Program-made: the position numbers and the translations under genes
The notes under the pieces: generated by a model
The model's input: the letters and a program-made list of their open reading frames with translations, nothing else
What the model was told of the DNA's origin: nothing
Databases searched by the model: none
Part shown: piece after piece, positions 54,050 through 64,000 of the stretch
Position numbering within the stretch: the stretch's first letter is position 1
Layout of the letters: every line of letters begins with the position of its first letter
Source of the DNA: Allium sativum
Lineage: Eukaryota; Streptophyta; Magnoliopsida; Asparagales; Amaryllidaceae
Length of the DNA: 64,000 nucleotides
Direction: 5' to 3'
NCBI GenBank assembly: GCA_030737875.1
Contig: CM060926.1
Span: 162,389,579-162,453,578 of the forward strand

Positions 54050-56932
54050 TGTGACGACCGCCCACAACCCTCGCACTATACAGGAGAAAATAATGCGCTG
54101 AAAGGTGTGCCAGGAAACTATGGACGATCATCAAGGTATGGTACATAAGCGAAACCTTTCGTAAATCTCACAGCGCAAGGTTAAAATATAATAGAACATA
54201 TACAACAGGTAATATTAGTGAAGCACATTTGAGCAGAAATCTCAAATTTTCAAAACAACAAGAAAATATATCCTTACACCAGGATTGCAACATATGTCTG
54301 TAAAAATATGCCTCACTACAACACTCAGAGTAGAATAACCAACAGCGGAAACCCAAATACTATATAGTAAGAGAGATAGTACGCTAGCCTCCTGCTCGCC
54401 ATCGATCAGCATCATCGTCCTAGCTAAAGCATCACCTGTCACCTACTACTTAGTCTGCCCATCCACAACTGGATGAACAACTCAAGGTAATAAGAGGAGA
54501 CATAAAACCTTAAGTCAGACAATAGTTTTAATAAGCGATAAAACAGCTAAAAAACTTCAACAATAAAGTATATGAGAATATGTAACCAATCTACCAAACA
54601 CTAGAGAAGAACACAACTCCCATCTTCCCCCACATCGGACAGTGATAGCCTTTACAATCCATAACACCCAAGGTAACAAAAATTCACCCATGGAAATCAG
54701 AACAACCATCGATAACACCCATAGCATCCAGATTACTTAGGTATCACGTAGAAAATCCTAATCGAGTTTAACACCCCTCAAGCACTCTCCCCAGAGGCCT
54801 AAACCAATATCAGTCAAGCACTCAAGGAACATTTCCCTCGACTTTGGATAATCCACGTGAGATGGTACAAACAGAACAACCAATCATCCATAACTGACTC
54901 TGGCTACCACCGTCAATCCTACTTTGGAACCATCGTAATCGTATGACTGGCCCATACTTCCATCCGTCAAGGGCTAATGACAACCACGATCCTAGCAAAA
55001 CCCCGTACATATTTGCGTCGATACGTACCTAGGCCTTTTTAACGATACCCAGGGTACTCGACCTACATCCGGTCTTTTAGGTGCCCCGATTATACCCCTG
55101 TTTTTAGCCCGCTAGAACCTACGACACGATAATCCCTCGGCCTTCACATCTTTAGTCATCATCCCTTGCAACTATCCATTAGCTCATAACACCTTAGAGA
55201 AGCCATTACCCACGAACTCAATACATCCTTGAGTCGTTCTTTCCCACGAACTCAATACATCCTTGAGTCATTCTTTCACATGAACTGGATACATCCTTGA
55301 GTCATTCTCACATTCGTTGTATACAACAAACAACGAACAAATCACATCACTTCGAACATCCTCATCTGGACTCTTGTCGAAGCCACCATCACCATTGAAC
55401 CAAACAACTTCAATATAAGGTTCAATATAATCTATAACATTATCACCCCACTCAGGACACCTTTGAATGGCCATACCATTCGTTGTTCTACGCCGATCAA
55501 TGAACACTTTTCAACACTTCCAAACTTCCCAATTGAATTCACTTTGAAGTCACATCATTACCATAAATGTTCGACCGGAAATGGCAGAAATGGCTGACCA
55601 GAAATGGCCGACCCACTTTATGCCGACCCAACTTTAGGCCGACCCAACTTTAGGCCGACCCAACTATATGCCGACCCCACTTTATGCCGATCCAACTTTA
55701 TGCCGACCCAACTTCAGGCCGACCCAACTCTATGCCGACCCACTTTAGGCCGACCCAACTCTATGCCGACACACTTTATGCCGACCCAACTCTATGCTGA
55801 CCCACTTTAGGCCGACCCAACTTTATGCCGACCCACTTAGTGCTGACCTAAGTTTGTGCCGACCCAACTCTATGCAGACCCAACTTCAGGCCGACCTAAA
55901 ACCAGCATATTGCAATTAAACTCTGATTTCGACCAAAACTTCGCCAAACGATAAATCCGACAAAACCAACTCATACCACTTATCAATTATGGCCGCAACC
56001 ATGGTATGAAACCGTCAATATCAAGGATACAACGATTTTCACTAAAATTACGCAAATCACCCCAAATCATGGAAAAATGATCATATGAACAAAACTATAG
56101 ATCTAACTTGCATAAGCATATGAAATATCATGGAAATTACCTATCTAAACTTACTAAATCATATCATAGTGTGATTTATATGAAAATGTACTTAATATGG
56201 CACACATCTATGGGGAAATGATTGAATATGATGAAAAACATAATCAAACGCTCATACACTTCATTGAATCCATGTGAGAGATGTAAGTCACTCACCGATT
56301 CTCCAAAACAAGCAAAAATGATAGAATTAAGAATCCAGAGAGCGAGCAATTCAAACCAAACTCCTCGATCCGATGAATTTGCCCTTGAAATGATGTAGAT
56401 CTAGCCTCCAATGGTGTAGATCTTCGATTTCCCTCCTTAGATTTGGATTTTAAATGGTGGAAAGGTGTTAGAGGAAGGAGGAGCACAAGGCCACCCAATG
56501 AGGAAATGAAAAACTAAACCATTTCCCATATCTCTCACCCCCTATTTATACCCTCCCATCAGCCCACTAATGGGCCTCTCCAATTCAACCCATTATGGCT
56601 TACCAAACCTGGACAACCAACTGAAAAACCATAAAACAGCGATTCCTCCCAAATCGCTGAGCCAAATGTTTAATGTAACCACTCTATGGATAGGCAACCA
56701 TCAATTTCTTTCCAATGGCATAGGTCTCACCTTCTGGTTCGACCTGAGTCAAAAGTTATGCCCTGCACAAGACTAACAGAGGCAAAATGGTCACAAACAA
56801 AATTGGTAAAAATTATGGACATGTATCACATCCCCATAAGCAACATACCAAAAGATGAGAATGATCCAACCCTCAGGGAATAAAATAAAAATATTTTACG
56901 GTCTTTCGATACATAAAATGCGGGCTGTTACA
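54050..56932 (-). repeat. Family 1 5' LTR
   Basis: 2883 bases, TGTGACGACCGCCC to GCGGGCTGTTACA. Minus-strand TATA (GGTATAAATAGGGGG) at about 56539-56553. The GCCGACCCAACTTTATG minisatellite is at about 55605-55895. Confidence 0.93.
55605..55895. repeat. GCCGACCCAACTTTAT minisatellite in the 5' LTR
   Basis: About 17 units of 15-17 bases, homologous to the array at 49290-49570 but with a different order of variants. Confidence 0.9.
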
Positions 56933-57470
56933 AAAAATTAATTTAATTAAGGATTTTGAACGTTAAATCACTTGGGAATGGAAATGTTAAAATAAAATCC
57001 AAATTAGTTTATTTCGAACCTATGTGAAATTCTATTTGAATATATACGATGACAATAATTTATTTACAATAAATTTGATTGTTTTGAAATTAATTTATAT
57101 TTTTTCGATTTAATTTAATAGTGGAAAATAACAAATTTTCAAACAATCTCTAATTTTGATGAAATCAGTTTCATTGGATCCAAAATGTTAAATTAATGTA
57201 AGATTTCAAATTTCGAGTCGATTAAAGTTAATATGTGAGCGTGTGTAATTTAAACGCGTGTCAAAAAGTTGATTTAAAACTAATAATAACATATAATATA
57301 ATTTTGAGAAAAACTGATGAAAACGATCGAATTGACTTTCGAAACATATCCCATTGTGTACGAAATATGGGTATTTGGTTAGCAATGACAGTCGTTGGGT
57401 TTCATTTGGATTTTGTGAAGTTTTCAGGTTAAAACGTGAATAAAGTAATAATAAAATGCCCGAACCCTAC

Positions 57471-57481
57471 CCTATATAAGG
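57471..57481 (+). promoter_or_regulatory. TATA box of the family 4 repeat
   Basis: CCTATATAAGG followed by a pyrimidine-rich leader (CCTTTTCTCCTTCATCCCCC) and ATGGCC at 57538. It resembles the family 2 promoter at 8543. Confidence 0.55.
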
Positions 57482-58059
57482 TCTCAAAGTCCAAGCCCAA
57501 GCCCTTTTCTCCTTCATCCCCCGACCCTAGCAAACAATGGCCAAATTCATCCTCAAACATATGTTAATTCCTCTGAATCCATCAACTTTTAGAAAAATTC
57601 CCCGAAACGAAACTTGTAGATCTATCTCTCCTCTTTCGATCCATACATTTGGATCATCGTTAGATGTTGTCGTTCGACGTAGATCTAGCAAAAGGAGGAT
57701 GCACCTCATTTTCGGATTTTGGCATTTCTAGGTGGTTGTGGCCATTTTCAGGCGGAGGTGCCAACTAGAGAATGGAAGGTGTTAACACGCTTTTTGGTCG
57801 AAGTTGTCATACGCCAATAACATCAGCAACAAATATGAAGCGATTCTGTCGAAGTCGTGATGTAAACATAAAATGGCTCGAAACCCCTTTTAGATGACCT
57901 CTTTTGGGCTCGAAAATACGGATTACAGTGCTTTGCATCGTAACTCTTACAGCCCTCTGAGTTAGTGGCCTAAACGGCCTTACGATTTGAAAGTTACTCC
58001 CGTTATTGTGAGCATGTGCATAAATTCGCAACACCCTGTACACGTTTGCATAACTTCTC

Positions 58060-58385
58060 ACCAGCATTGCATCCTCCTTTGGCTCGCATCACCAGCATCG
58101 CATCCTCCACTCCGAATCCGCCTTGCCTCGCTTCCCTTCAATCCGCAATTCGCATCCCTTGGATGTGAATGCGCAGGATCACATCCCTCTGGGATGCGAA
58201 ATCGCATCCCTAGGAGGAATGCGAAATTCCCTGTAATGCAAGATTTCGGGGACCAGGATGCCATTTTCCACTTCAACAAGCGCGGATGCAATTTTTTGGA
58301 TGCAACGGAGACGTGGTGCGATTTTTCGTATTCGAACACCATGTTGGATGCAATTTTTCGTATGTGGGCTATATAGGATGCGATT
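58060..58385. repeat. GCATCC / GGATGC-rich segment
   Basis: GCATCC or its complement occurs about fifteen times in 325 bases, in both orientations and without fixed spacing. It opens frames on both strands (57987-58376 plus, 58411-58058 minus) that look like by-products of composition. Confidence 0.6.
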
Positions 58386-58963
58386 TTCTGAGAGTGGACC
58401 CCAAATCTCACATACTCCTACCTAACTCACTCACCTATAAATACCCCCAAGCTTGACCTTTAAATGGATTTTTTTTCCTTGAAATTTTGGACTTTTTGAA
58501 GCTCTCAAACATCGTTAATCGCTTCCATCTTCTTCTCCATGGCTATTGGGCATAGCATGGACCATTAAAACGTTGTACAAACGTTTTCCATCAACTTTTG
58601 GACATCTAGAAGCATAATTACACTGCTTTTGGACTGTTTTGGACATTTTTGGATTTCTTGGACATTGAAGCTAAATTCGGACACTATTGACCAAGTCAAC
58701 ATATTTTTTACTCGACGAAGAAGAGGACGGACATTTTAGTCAAAGTTTAGAATTAACAATCATTCTATTGTAACGCTTTGTACTTAAGTATCATCCGACC
58801 TGGTACAATTTTGTAACTGAAAATTATATGATGAATGATTACTATGAAGCGGATGTAGGCATTAGGGTTGAACCACTATAAAAAGTTGTGTTCTCCCGCA
58901 TTACTTTACTATATCTTTGGATTATTGTGTTCATACCACACATACACTTGGGCGTTGGCATGC

Positions 58964-61900
58964 TGTAACGGTCGGGAAAATTCGACGCTCGAATTTCGAC
59001 AATGATACATAAAACCCATATTACTTACCAAAACCCAAGTATCAAAATTCCAGATTGTTAATAGAAAGAAATTAGAGGATGATAAAAGAAGGAAAGAAAT
59101 ATTAGAATAGAAGAAAGGAGAAGAACAACACATCAGAATCTCACAGCGGTACGAATAAAATATAATACTTCAGTATAACTTTAGAAACAATATTTGTATA
59201 TACATACCATTTATCAGAGTACAACATACATCAGTCACATCGGAAATAACTTTATATAACTAATAGTGAAGCCTCCTGCTTTCTGCTCTTGAAACTTCAA
59301 GCGAAAACCTAATATATAAATATACTCGGTCTGACCCGAGAACATTTGAAGCAAAAAAAATTCACCCGGATCAGTCTGGAATACTTTCAGTGGCAAATTC
59401 AAAGCACAAACAACTTGTTTAACTTTAGAAATCCCTTTTTGAAAGAAAAGGATAATAGTAAGACCAGCCCACACATAAACACAGATGGTTTGTACCTTAC
59501 TATAACCCAAACAATTTTGATATATTAAAATCCAATGATATTATAATAGTGTCTATCAAATCACTAGTAGAACGCTTGCATCTCACGCTCTACATATATA
59601 GTATAAAATCAAAAACCGCAAGTCGCTTATTGGAGAATGGATTCCAACTATGACAAGATATGGGTCCACCTTCCAATCAGTGTACTCTAGAGGGGATACA
59701 CTGGGGTTCAACAAGAACATCTAGCAACCCGGTCACACATGACCGACCACTCATTTAGCTTGAGTGTATCGAATATATTGTCACCCATTATGGTTATAAC
59801 GACCCACCGTACATCCGCGAAGATACAGAAAATGAAAGAAGAACAAATATGATTTTTTTCTAGATCAGTGATAATATACCCTGCCTGGGAATGACCTAGC
59901 TAGCCATGTTGCCTGCCCAATTTCTGTCATTTCCCAGTTGATGAGGCTTGAGGTCACGTTTACCTTTTACAGAACATTTGGCCATTATTCACTTTGAATT
60001 CCACATCGTCAGATCCGTCAAATCACTAATTGATGTCCACAAATACACTCTGGGTGTTAAGCAAGAGAATATCTCCGCCACCAAACTTGGTATATTTGTA
60101 AAAATCAACCATACGTGATCATTTGGAAATACTCTGTCAGACATTCGTCCATACAAGTCATCCAGGAACAGGATGAACCGAAGGCACTTTCCTACTGCAT
60201 CCTACATAGGAATCAACCCTAGGATCAGTAGCGAGAAGTCCTTGCAGTCCGAAGATTCAATCACGACAGAATCACAATCAAAAGATCTCTGCTTGCAAGT
60301 CAGAGAAATTTATCAAGTAGTTTTTCCACTTAAGAAGATCACCGGTCTTCAATGCTCCATCTTTATAAACCTGCACATTAGTCGCGTCCGCGCAGTTGAT
60401 TCGAAGTGGTCTTGAGTCTAGTTCCCATCCCGGTCTCTTCGAAACAACACGTCAAAAGGTCCAATAGAATAATTCATTTGATAGTCGGTGGTTTAACTAT
60501 CAAATCATAACGGTGCTGTTAAGTACATTGGCAGCTTTAGGTCCCTTATATAAATTATTTTATTTCCTTGATTCTTATAATCGATTCATAAATTTTATCT
60601 CAACAACTCTTCTTGAAAACGTTAACTGATACTCTCGTACTTACTAAACTTCCATTTCCTTTGTCAGGAAATATTACTATATTTCACGAAAAACATCTTT
60701 TATTTCCTTAATCTCAGAAACACCATTTTATATTCTGAAAACCTTTCTGTATTTCTTATATTTGAAAATGTCACCATAGTTTTATAATCCCACTTTCCAT
60801 TTCCTTTACCCTTGGAAATATTGTTATACATGTATGCTTAACCATTCAATATAGATTTAATTACCGGTCCTATATAACCAATATAACATCCAGCGCTATA
60901 CTTTTTAAAATATAACCTTAAAGGTTCTTATTGACTTTAGAACAATCATTCTTATGGAAGTTTTAATTATATTCCAATATACGATTTTCATTTCACCCGA
61001 TAAAATTATTTATTCTCATTTTCCTGAGAACCAAAACTATCGACTTCTTTCCTTCGAATAAGTGCATTTTATCAACATATTATTTCCTTATTTTGAAATA
61101 GTGTATATACATAATCAAATCATATAAGTGTAGTTGTACTTCATATCTGGGACAAGCAATGTCATATAATACATTGTTTACTTTAAAACCCAATGGTTTT
61201 ATTATATTACTACATCTTTACCACCAGTATTGTGATATTTAATTTCCAACGTCCTCTATCATTACAAACTAATATTATCTCTTGATAATAGTGAAGCCGT
61301 TCAAGTTGGGGTATTCTAAATTACCTCTCAGTCCTTGATTAACACCGTTCTTATCTCAAGATAATAAAAGTTTGCAACTCACGATTTGATATATCATTTC
61401 CATTTATTATGGTTTTATAAACCATTTTCTTGCCTCTAAAGATTCACCTTCACTTATAATACCCTTTATTTGATTCGTTTTATAAATCCTCACGTATACA
61501 AGTTCTTATCTTTAATCCTTCTTTAACCAATTAGTTTTAGTAAAAAAGCTAATCTCTAATCCATTATTCAAAGAAATCATTTAACCTCTTGTTTATACTT
61601 AACGTTGGATTTTATCACTAAAATGCAAATCTATTTAGGGATCCATTCTAGAATGCTTCTTTTTAACTTAAAAAACCATTTTTGCTCAACTTAAATGTTA
61701 AGACAACACCATATTTATTTTGAATTTACAAGTTTTATTTATAAACTTGAATATTACTTCTAGATCCCTTATCAAAACATTTACCCGATTCAGCTACAAT
61801 TTCTTACCTTTTTAGGTAATTTTAATTTTAAAGGGGTATTCCCTTTAATCGCAAACAATACTTAATTTGAATATTTAATGAAGCAAATTACTTCATTCTT

Positions 61901-63209
61901 AACCAAAATAGGATAATTCAACCCTTAGTAAAAGTTAACTTCTTTAAGAATCACTTCTTAACCTAACAAATTCAATAATTATCTTTAATACCATTAACTA
62001 GAAAATTAATTAACTTTTAACAAATCTTATTAAGTAAACAATTTATTTGTTAATAACTTACCAGTTGACTCGGTCAACTTTCAAAACCCTAGTTACTCGT
62101 TAACCAAATCTCCCGAACCCCTTTCCTTAAATTAGTTAACAATATAATTAATTTAAAATCATTGCTCAATTGTTTTCCCAACAAAATTGTCCTAATTTAT
62201 TTACCCTCAAATTCATTTCTGGATTCGTGATCATATAATCTGATTAAATTATAAAAACAATATTTGTAAAATAAAATATTAATTTAATTATAAACTTTTA
62301 TTTTCATATAAAAATTAAAATTTCGTTTCAGTTATAAAATAAAGTTTATAACTTAAAACTTCGCCAATTCGCCTAACGACAAATTGACGTCATAAAACAA
62401 TAAATTTTAGGCAATCACTGCCAACCACTTAATCAATATTGCCGATGGATTAAAATCACAACAACGGTTACCATCCATTCAACCATCACAATCCAAACAG
62501 GTTTTTAATGTCATTTTGGGGTAAACAATTCATATATATAAATAATGTGCAGAACAAATACAATTTATTTAAGGAATCCGGTTGGATTTCTCCAACCTAT
62601 TCTTTCCTGCATCATATATCATAATAATGTTTGATAATATATGAAATGAATTTCCAATAATCTATTATTTTTAAACGGCGAAATATAAATAACGCCAACC
62701 AATCAGACAATAACAACCAATATCATCCAATCAACCAATTTATACGATAAATTATATTTTTTTTATGAATTCAACACATCATAGAATTCTGGAAATCGTG
62801 AGAATTAACTCACCTTTGTTTTCGATTGACTGTTCGCATTGTTTTTCATATAATTTTAAACAACATTTAAAATTACATGAAATTCCAATTGCTTCCAATA
62901 CTGACCGAACCCGCTCGGCAATGTAGTATTCTCCGTTGCGATCCTAACGAGTCCAATTTTGTGTAATTCTGATAATGTTTGAATGAGTTATCATCAATAC
63001 AAGATTTAATGTATATATTTTATAAATTAATTAATCGATGGATTATTCCTTACCTTAACTAAAATGATTAGGCCTAATTTTTGCGGTTAATCCACATCAG
63101 CCGGGAACACTGTTCCTTACGCAGTTTTGCTGAACACCTAGGCTTATCCTCGATTTTTCTCAAAATTGAACATTTTCCTCCCTTCTGTTGTACAGAAACG
63201 GACCATACC
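58964..63209 (-). mobile_element. Family 2 LTR, reversed copy, interrupted at its right
   Basis: The left edge TGTAACGGTCGGG corresponds to the right edge of the copy at 19782. Clear blocks match: 59100-59510 against 19260-19640 reversed, 59800-59880 against 18870-18970 reversed, 59895-59970 against 12031-12110 reversed, and 62780-62930 against 9890-10060 reversed. CATGC precedes the left edge (58959-58963). A family 1 LTR begins at 63210, and the rest lies beyond the window. It lacks family 3, which shows what the uninterrupted sequence looks like. Confidence 0.82.
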
Positions 63210-64000
63210 TGTGATGACCGCCCATAACCCCAGCACTAAACAAGACGAATAATGCACTGAAATGTGTGCCAGGTAGCTATGGATGATCATCAGAGTAGGT
63301 AAATAACATCGGAACCTATCATAGAAATCACAACGCAAGGATAAAATATAATAGAATATATACAATAGGTAATAGTAGCGAAGCATCATATAGCAAACTT
63401 TTTAAACTTTCACAACATCCTAAAAGATTATTCCAACATCATAGGAAATATCAAGTATGTACATAAGGCCTCACTACAACACTCATAGAGCAACTCAAAC
63501 AGCGAAAATAGGAATATTAGATAATAGTAAAAGTAATACGCCAGCCTCCTGCTCGCCTTCGGACAGCAGCAACATCCTCACTAATCACCTATCACCTGCT
63601 ACCTAGTCTGCCCATCCACAACCGGATGAACATCCCAAGGTAATAAGAGGAAGCATAAACCTTAAGTCAGACAACAGTCTTAATGGGCGATAAAACAGCT
63701 GACAAACTTCAACAATAAAGTACATGAGGATGGATAGATAAACATACTAATCTACCCACAACACCAGAGAAGACCTCAACCCTATCTTCTCCACATCGGA
63801 CAGTGATAGCCTTTACCATAAACAATTCAACCATTCATCCATGGAAACCAGAACACCCATTCAATCACGGTAAAGCACTCATGACATCCAGATTATATAT
63901 CTCATGTAAACTGTCCTAATCGAACTCAACATCCCTCAAGCACAAGCCCCAGAGGCCTAAACTAATATCAGATAAGCACCCAGGGAACATCTCCTTCGAC
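63210..64000 (-). mobile_element. Family 1 LTR, continues past the window
   Basis: Begins TGTGATGACCGCCC and follows the other family 1 LTRs to the window end (for example CTGCTCGCC, GTCTGCCCATCCACAAC, GGACAGTGATAGCC). The preceding five bases are ATACC. Whether it is solo or part of a complete copy cannot be seen. Confidence 0.9.

Larger units (their letters stand above)
47698..56932 (-). mobile_element. Family 1 chromovirus, two LTRs, deleted gag-pol
   Basis: LTRs at 47698-50599 (3') and 54050-56932 (5') with TG...CA edges, AAAAA at both outer flanks, a tRNA-iMet primer site at 54036-54047 and a polypurine tract at 50600-50620 prove structure and minus orientation. The interior is only about 3.45 kb and lacks gag capsid, most of protease, the reverse transcriptase core and part of integrase. 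MAPYEALYGR, GKLAPR and a C-terminal chromodomain-like segment place it with the chromoviruses, nearest Tekay/Del. It is not autonomous. Confidence 0.93.
47615..58963 (+). mobile_element. Family 4 LTR-like repeat hosting the chromovirus
   Basis: It starts TGTGACGATCTAGATTTC, similar to the other TGTAAC-type LTR starts. It is interrupted at 47697 by the family 1 element and resumes at 56938. A plus-strand TATA (CCTATATAAGG, 57471-57481) is followed by a pyrimidine-rich leader and ATGGCC at 57538, and a second TATA-like CCTATAAATACC occurs at about 58433. The part from about 58870 resembles an R region. A family 2 LTR interrupts it again at 58964, so its right end is outside the window. No coding interior was seen. 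Confidence 0.55.

Noticed and set aside
57987..58411. Overlapping 129- and 117-codon frames on opposite strands
   Set aside because: Products of GCATCC-rich sequence in an LTR-like leader; no homology recognised.

Overview
This window is nuclear DNA of a flowering plant, most likely a eudicot. It is AT-rich and dominated by LTR retrotransposons nested inside one another, with many small inverted-repeat elements and long (TA)n, (CA)n and (GA)n tracts. I can defend only one complete host gene: NRPB4, the RPB4 subunit of RNA polymerase II. It lies on the minus strand with six exons from 33771 down to 25801. Joined, the exons give 138 residues, the length I recall for Arabidopsis NRPB4. Its first intron is about 6.1 kb and full of repeats.

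Left part (1-21995). A minus-strand Ty3/gypsy remnant (about 780-2514: broken protease, gag, tRNA-iMet primer site, 107-base LTR) abuts, and probably interrupts, the 5' LTR of a plus-strand Sirevirus-like Ty1/copia element (about 2515-21995). The copia element keeps a decayed gag, has no visible pol, carries two env-like or plant-transposon-like reading frames each with its own promoter-like leader, and shows a series of polypurine tracts before its 3' LTR. The second env-like frame is split by a solo LTR of another family (family 2, 7421-19782, target duplication AGCAT). That LTR is itself split by an unusually long solo LTR (family 3, 12119-18863, about 6.7 kb, target duplication GTCAT).

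Middle part (21996-41454). Unassigned DNA and an LTR-like repeat (about 22860-24181) come first, then a Harbinger-type MITE (24808-25104) and NRPB4. NRPB4 intron 1 holds a tRNA-type SINE, a tandem duplication, a MITE relative, a foldback element, a hAT-like element with GAGGCG repeats and further inverted-repeat elements. Upstream of the gene are more terminal-inverted-repeat elements and a 3.4-kb copia-type solo LTR (38082-41454, target duplication AATAT).

Right part (41455-64000). A chromovirus (Ty3/gypsy, Tekay/Del-like) family with LTRs of about 2.9 kb (family 1) appears three times in one orientation: a solo LTR (42701-45513, target duplication TGATC), a two-LTR element with an internally deleted gag-pol (47698-56932, target duplication AAAAA), and an LTR entering at 63210. 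The two-LTR copy sits inside a further LTR-like repeat (family 4, from 47615). A reversed family 2 LTR (from 58964) also sits in family 4, and the 63210 copy sits inside that family 2 LTR.

Most of the content is the debris of successive insertions, recombination to solo LTRs, and internal deletion. Family names 1-4 are labels used only here. All boundaries and comparisons were made by eye.
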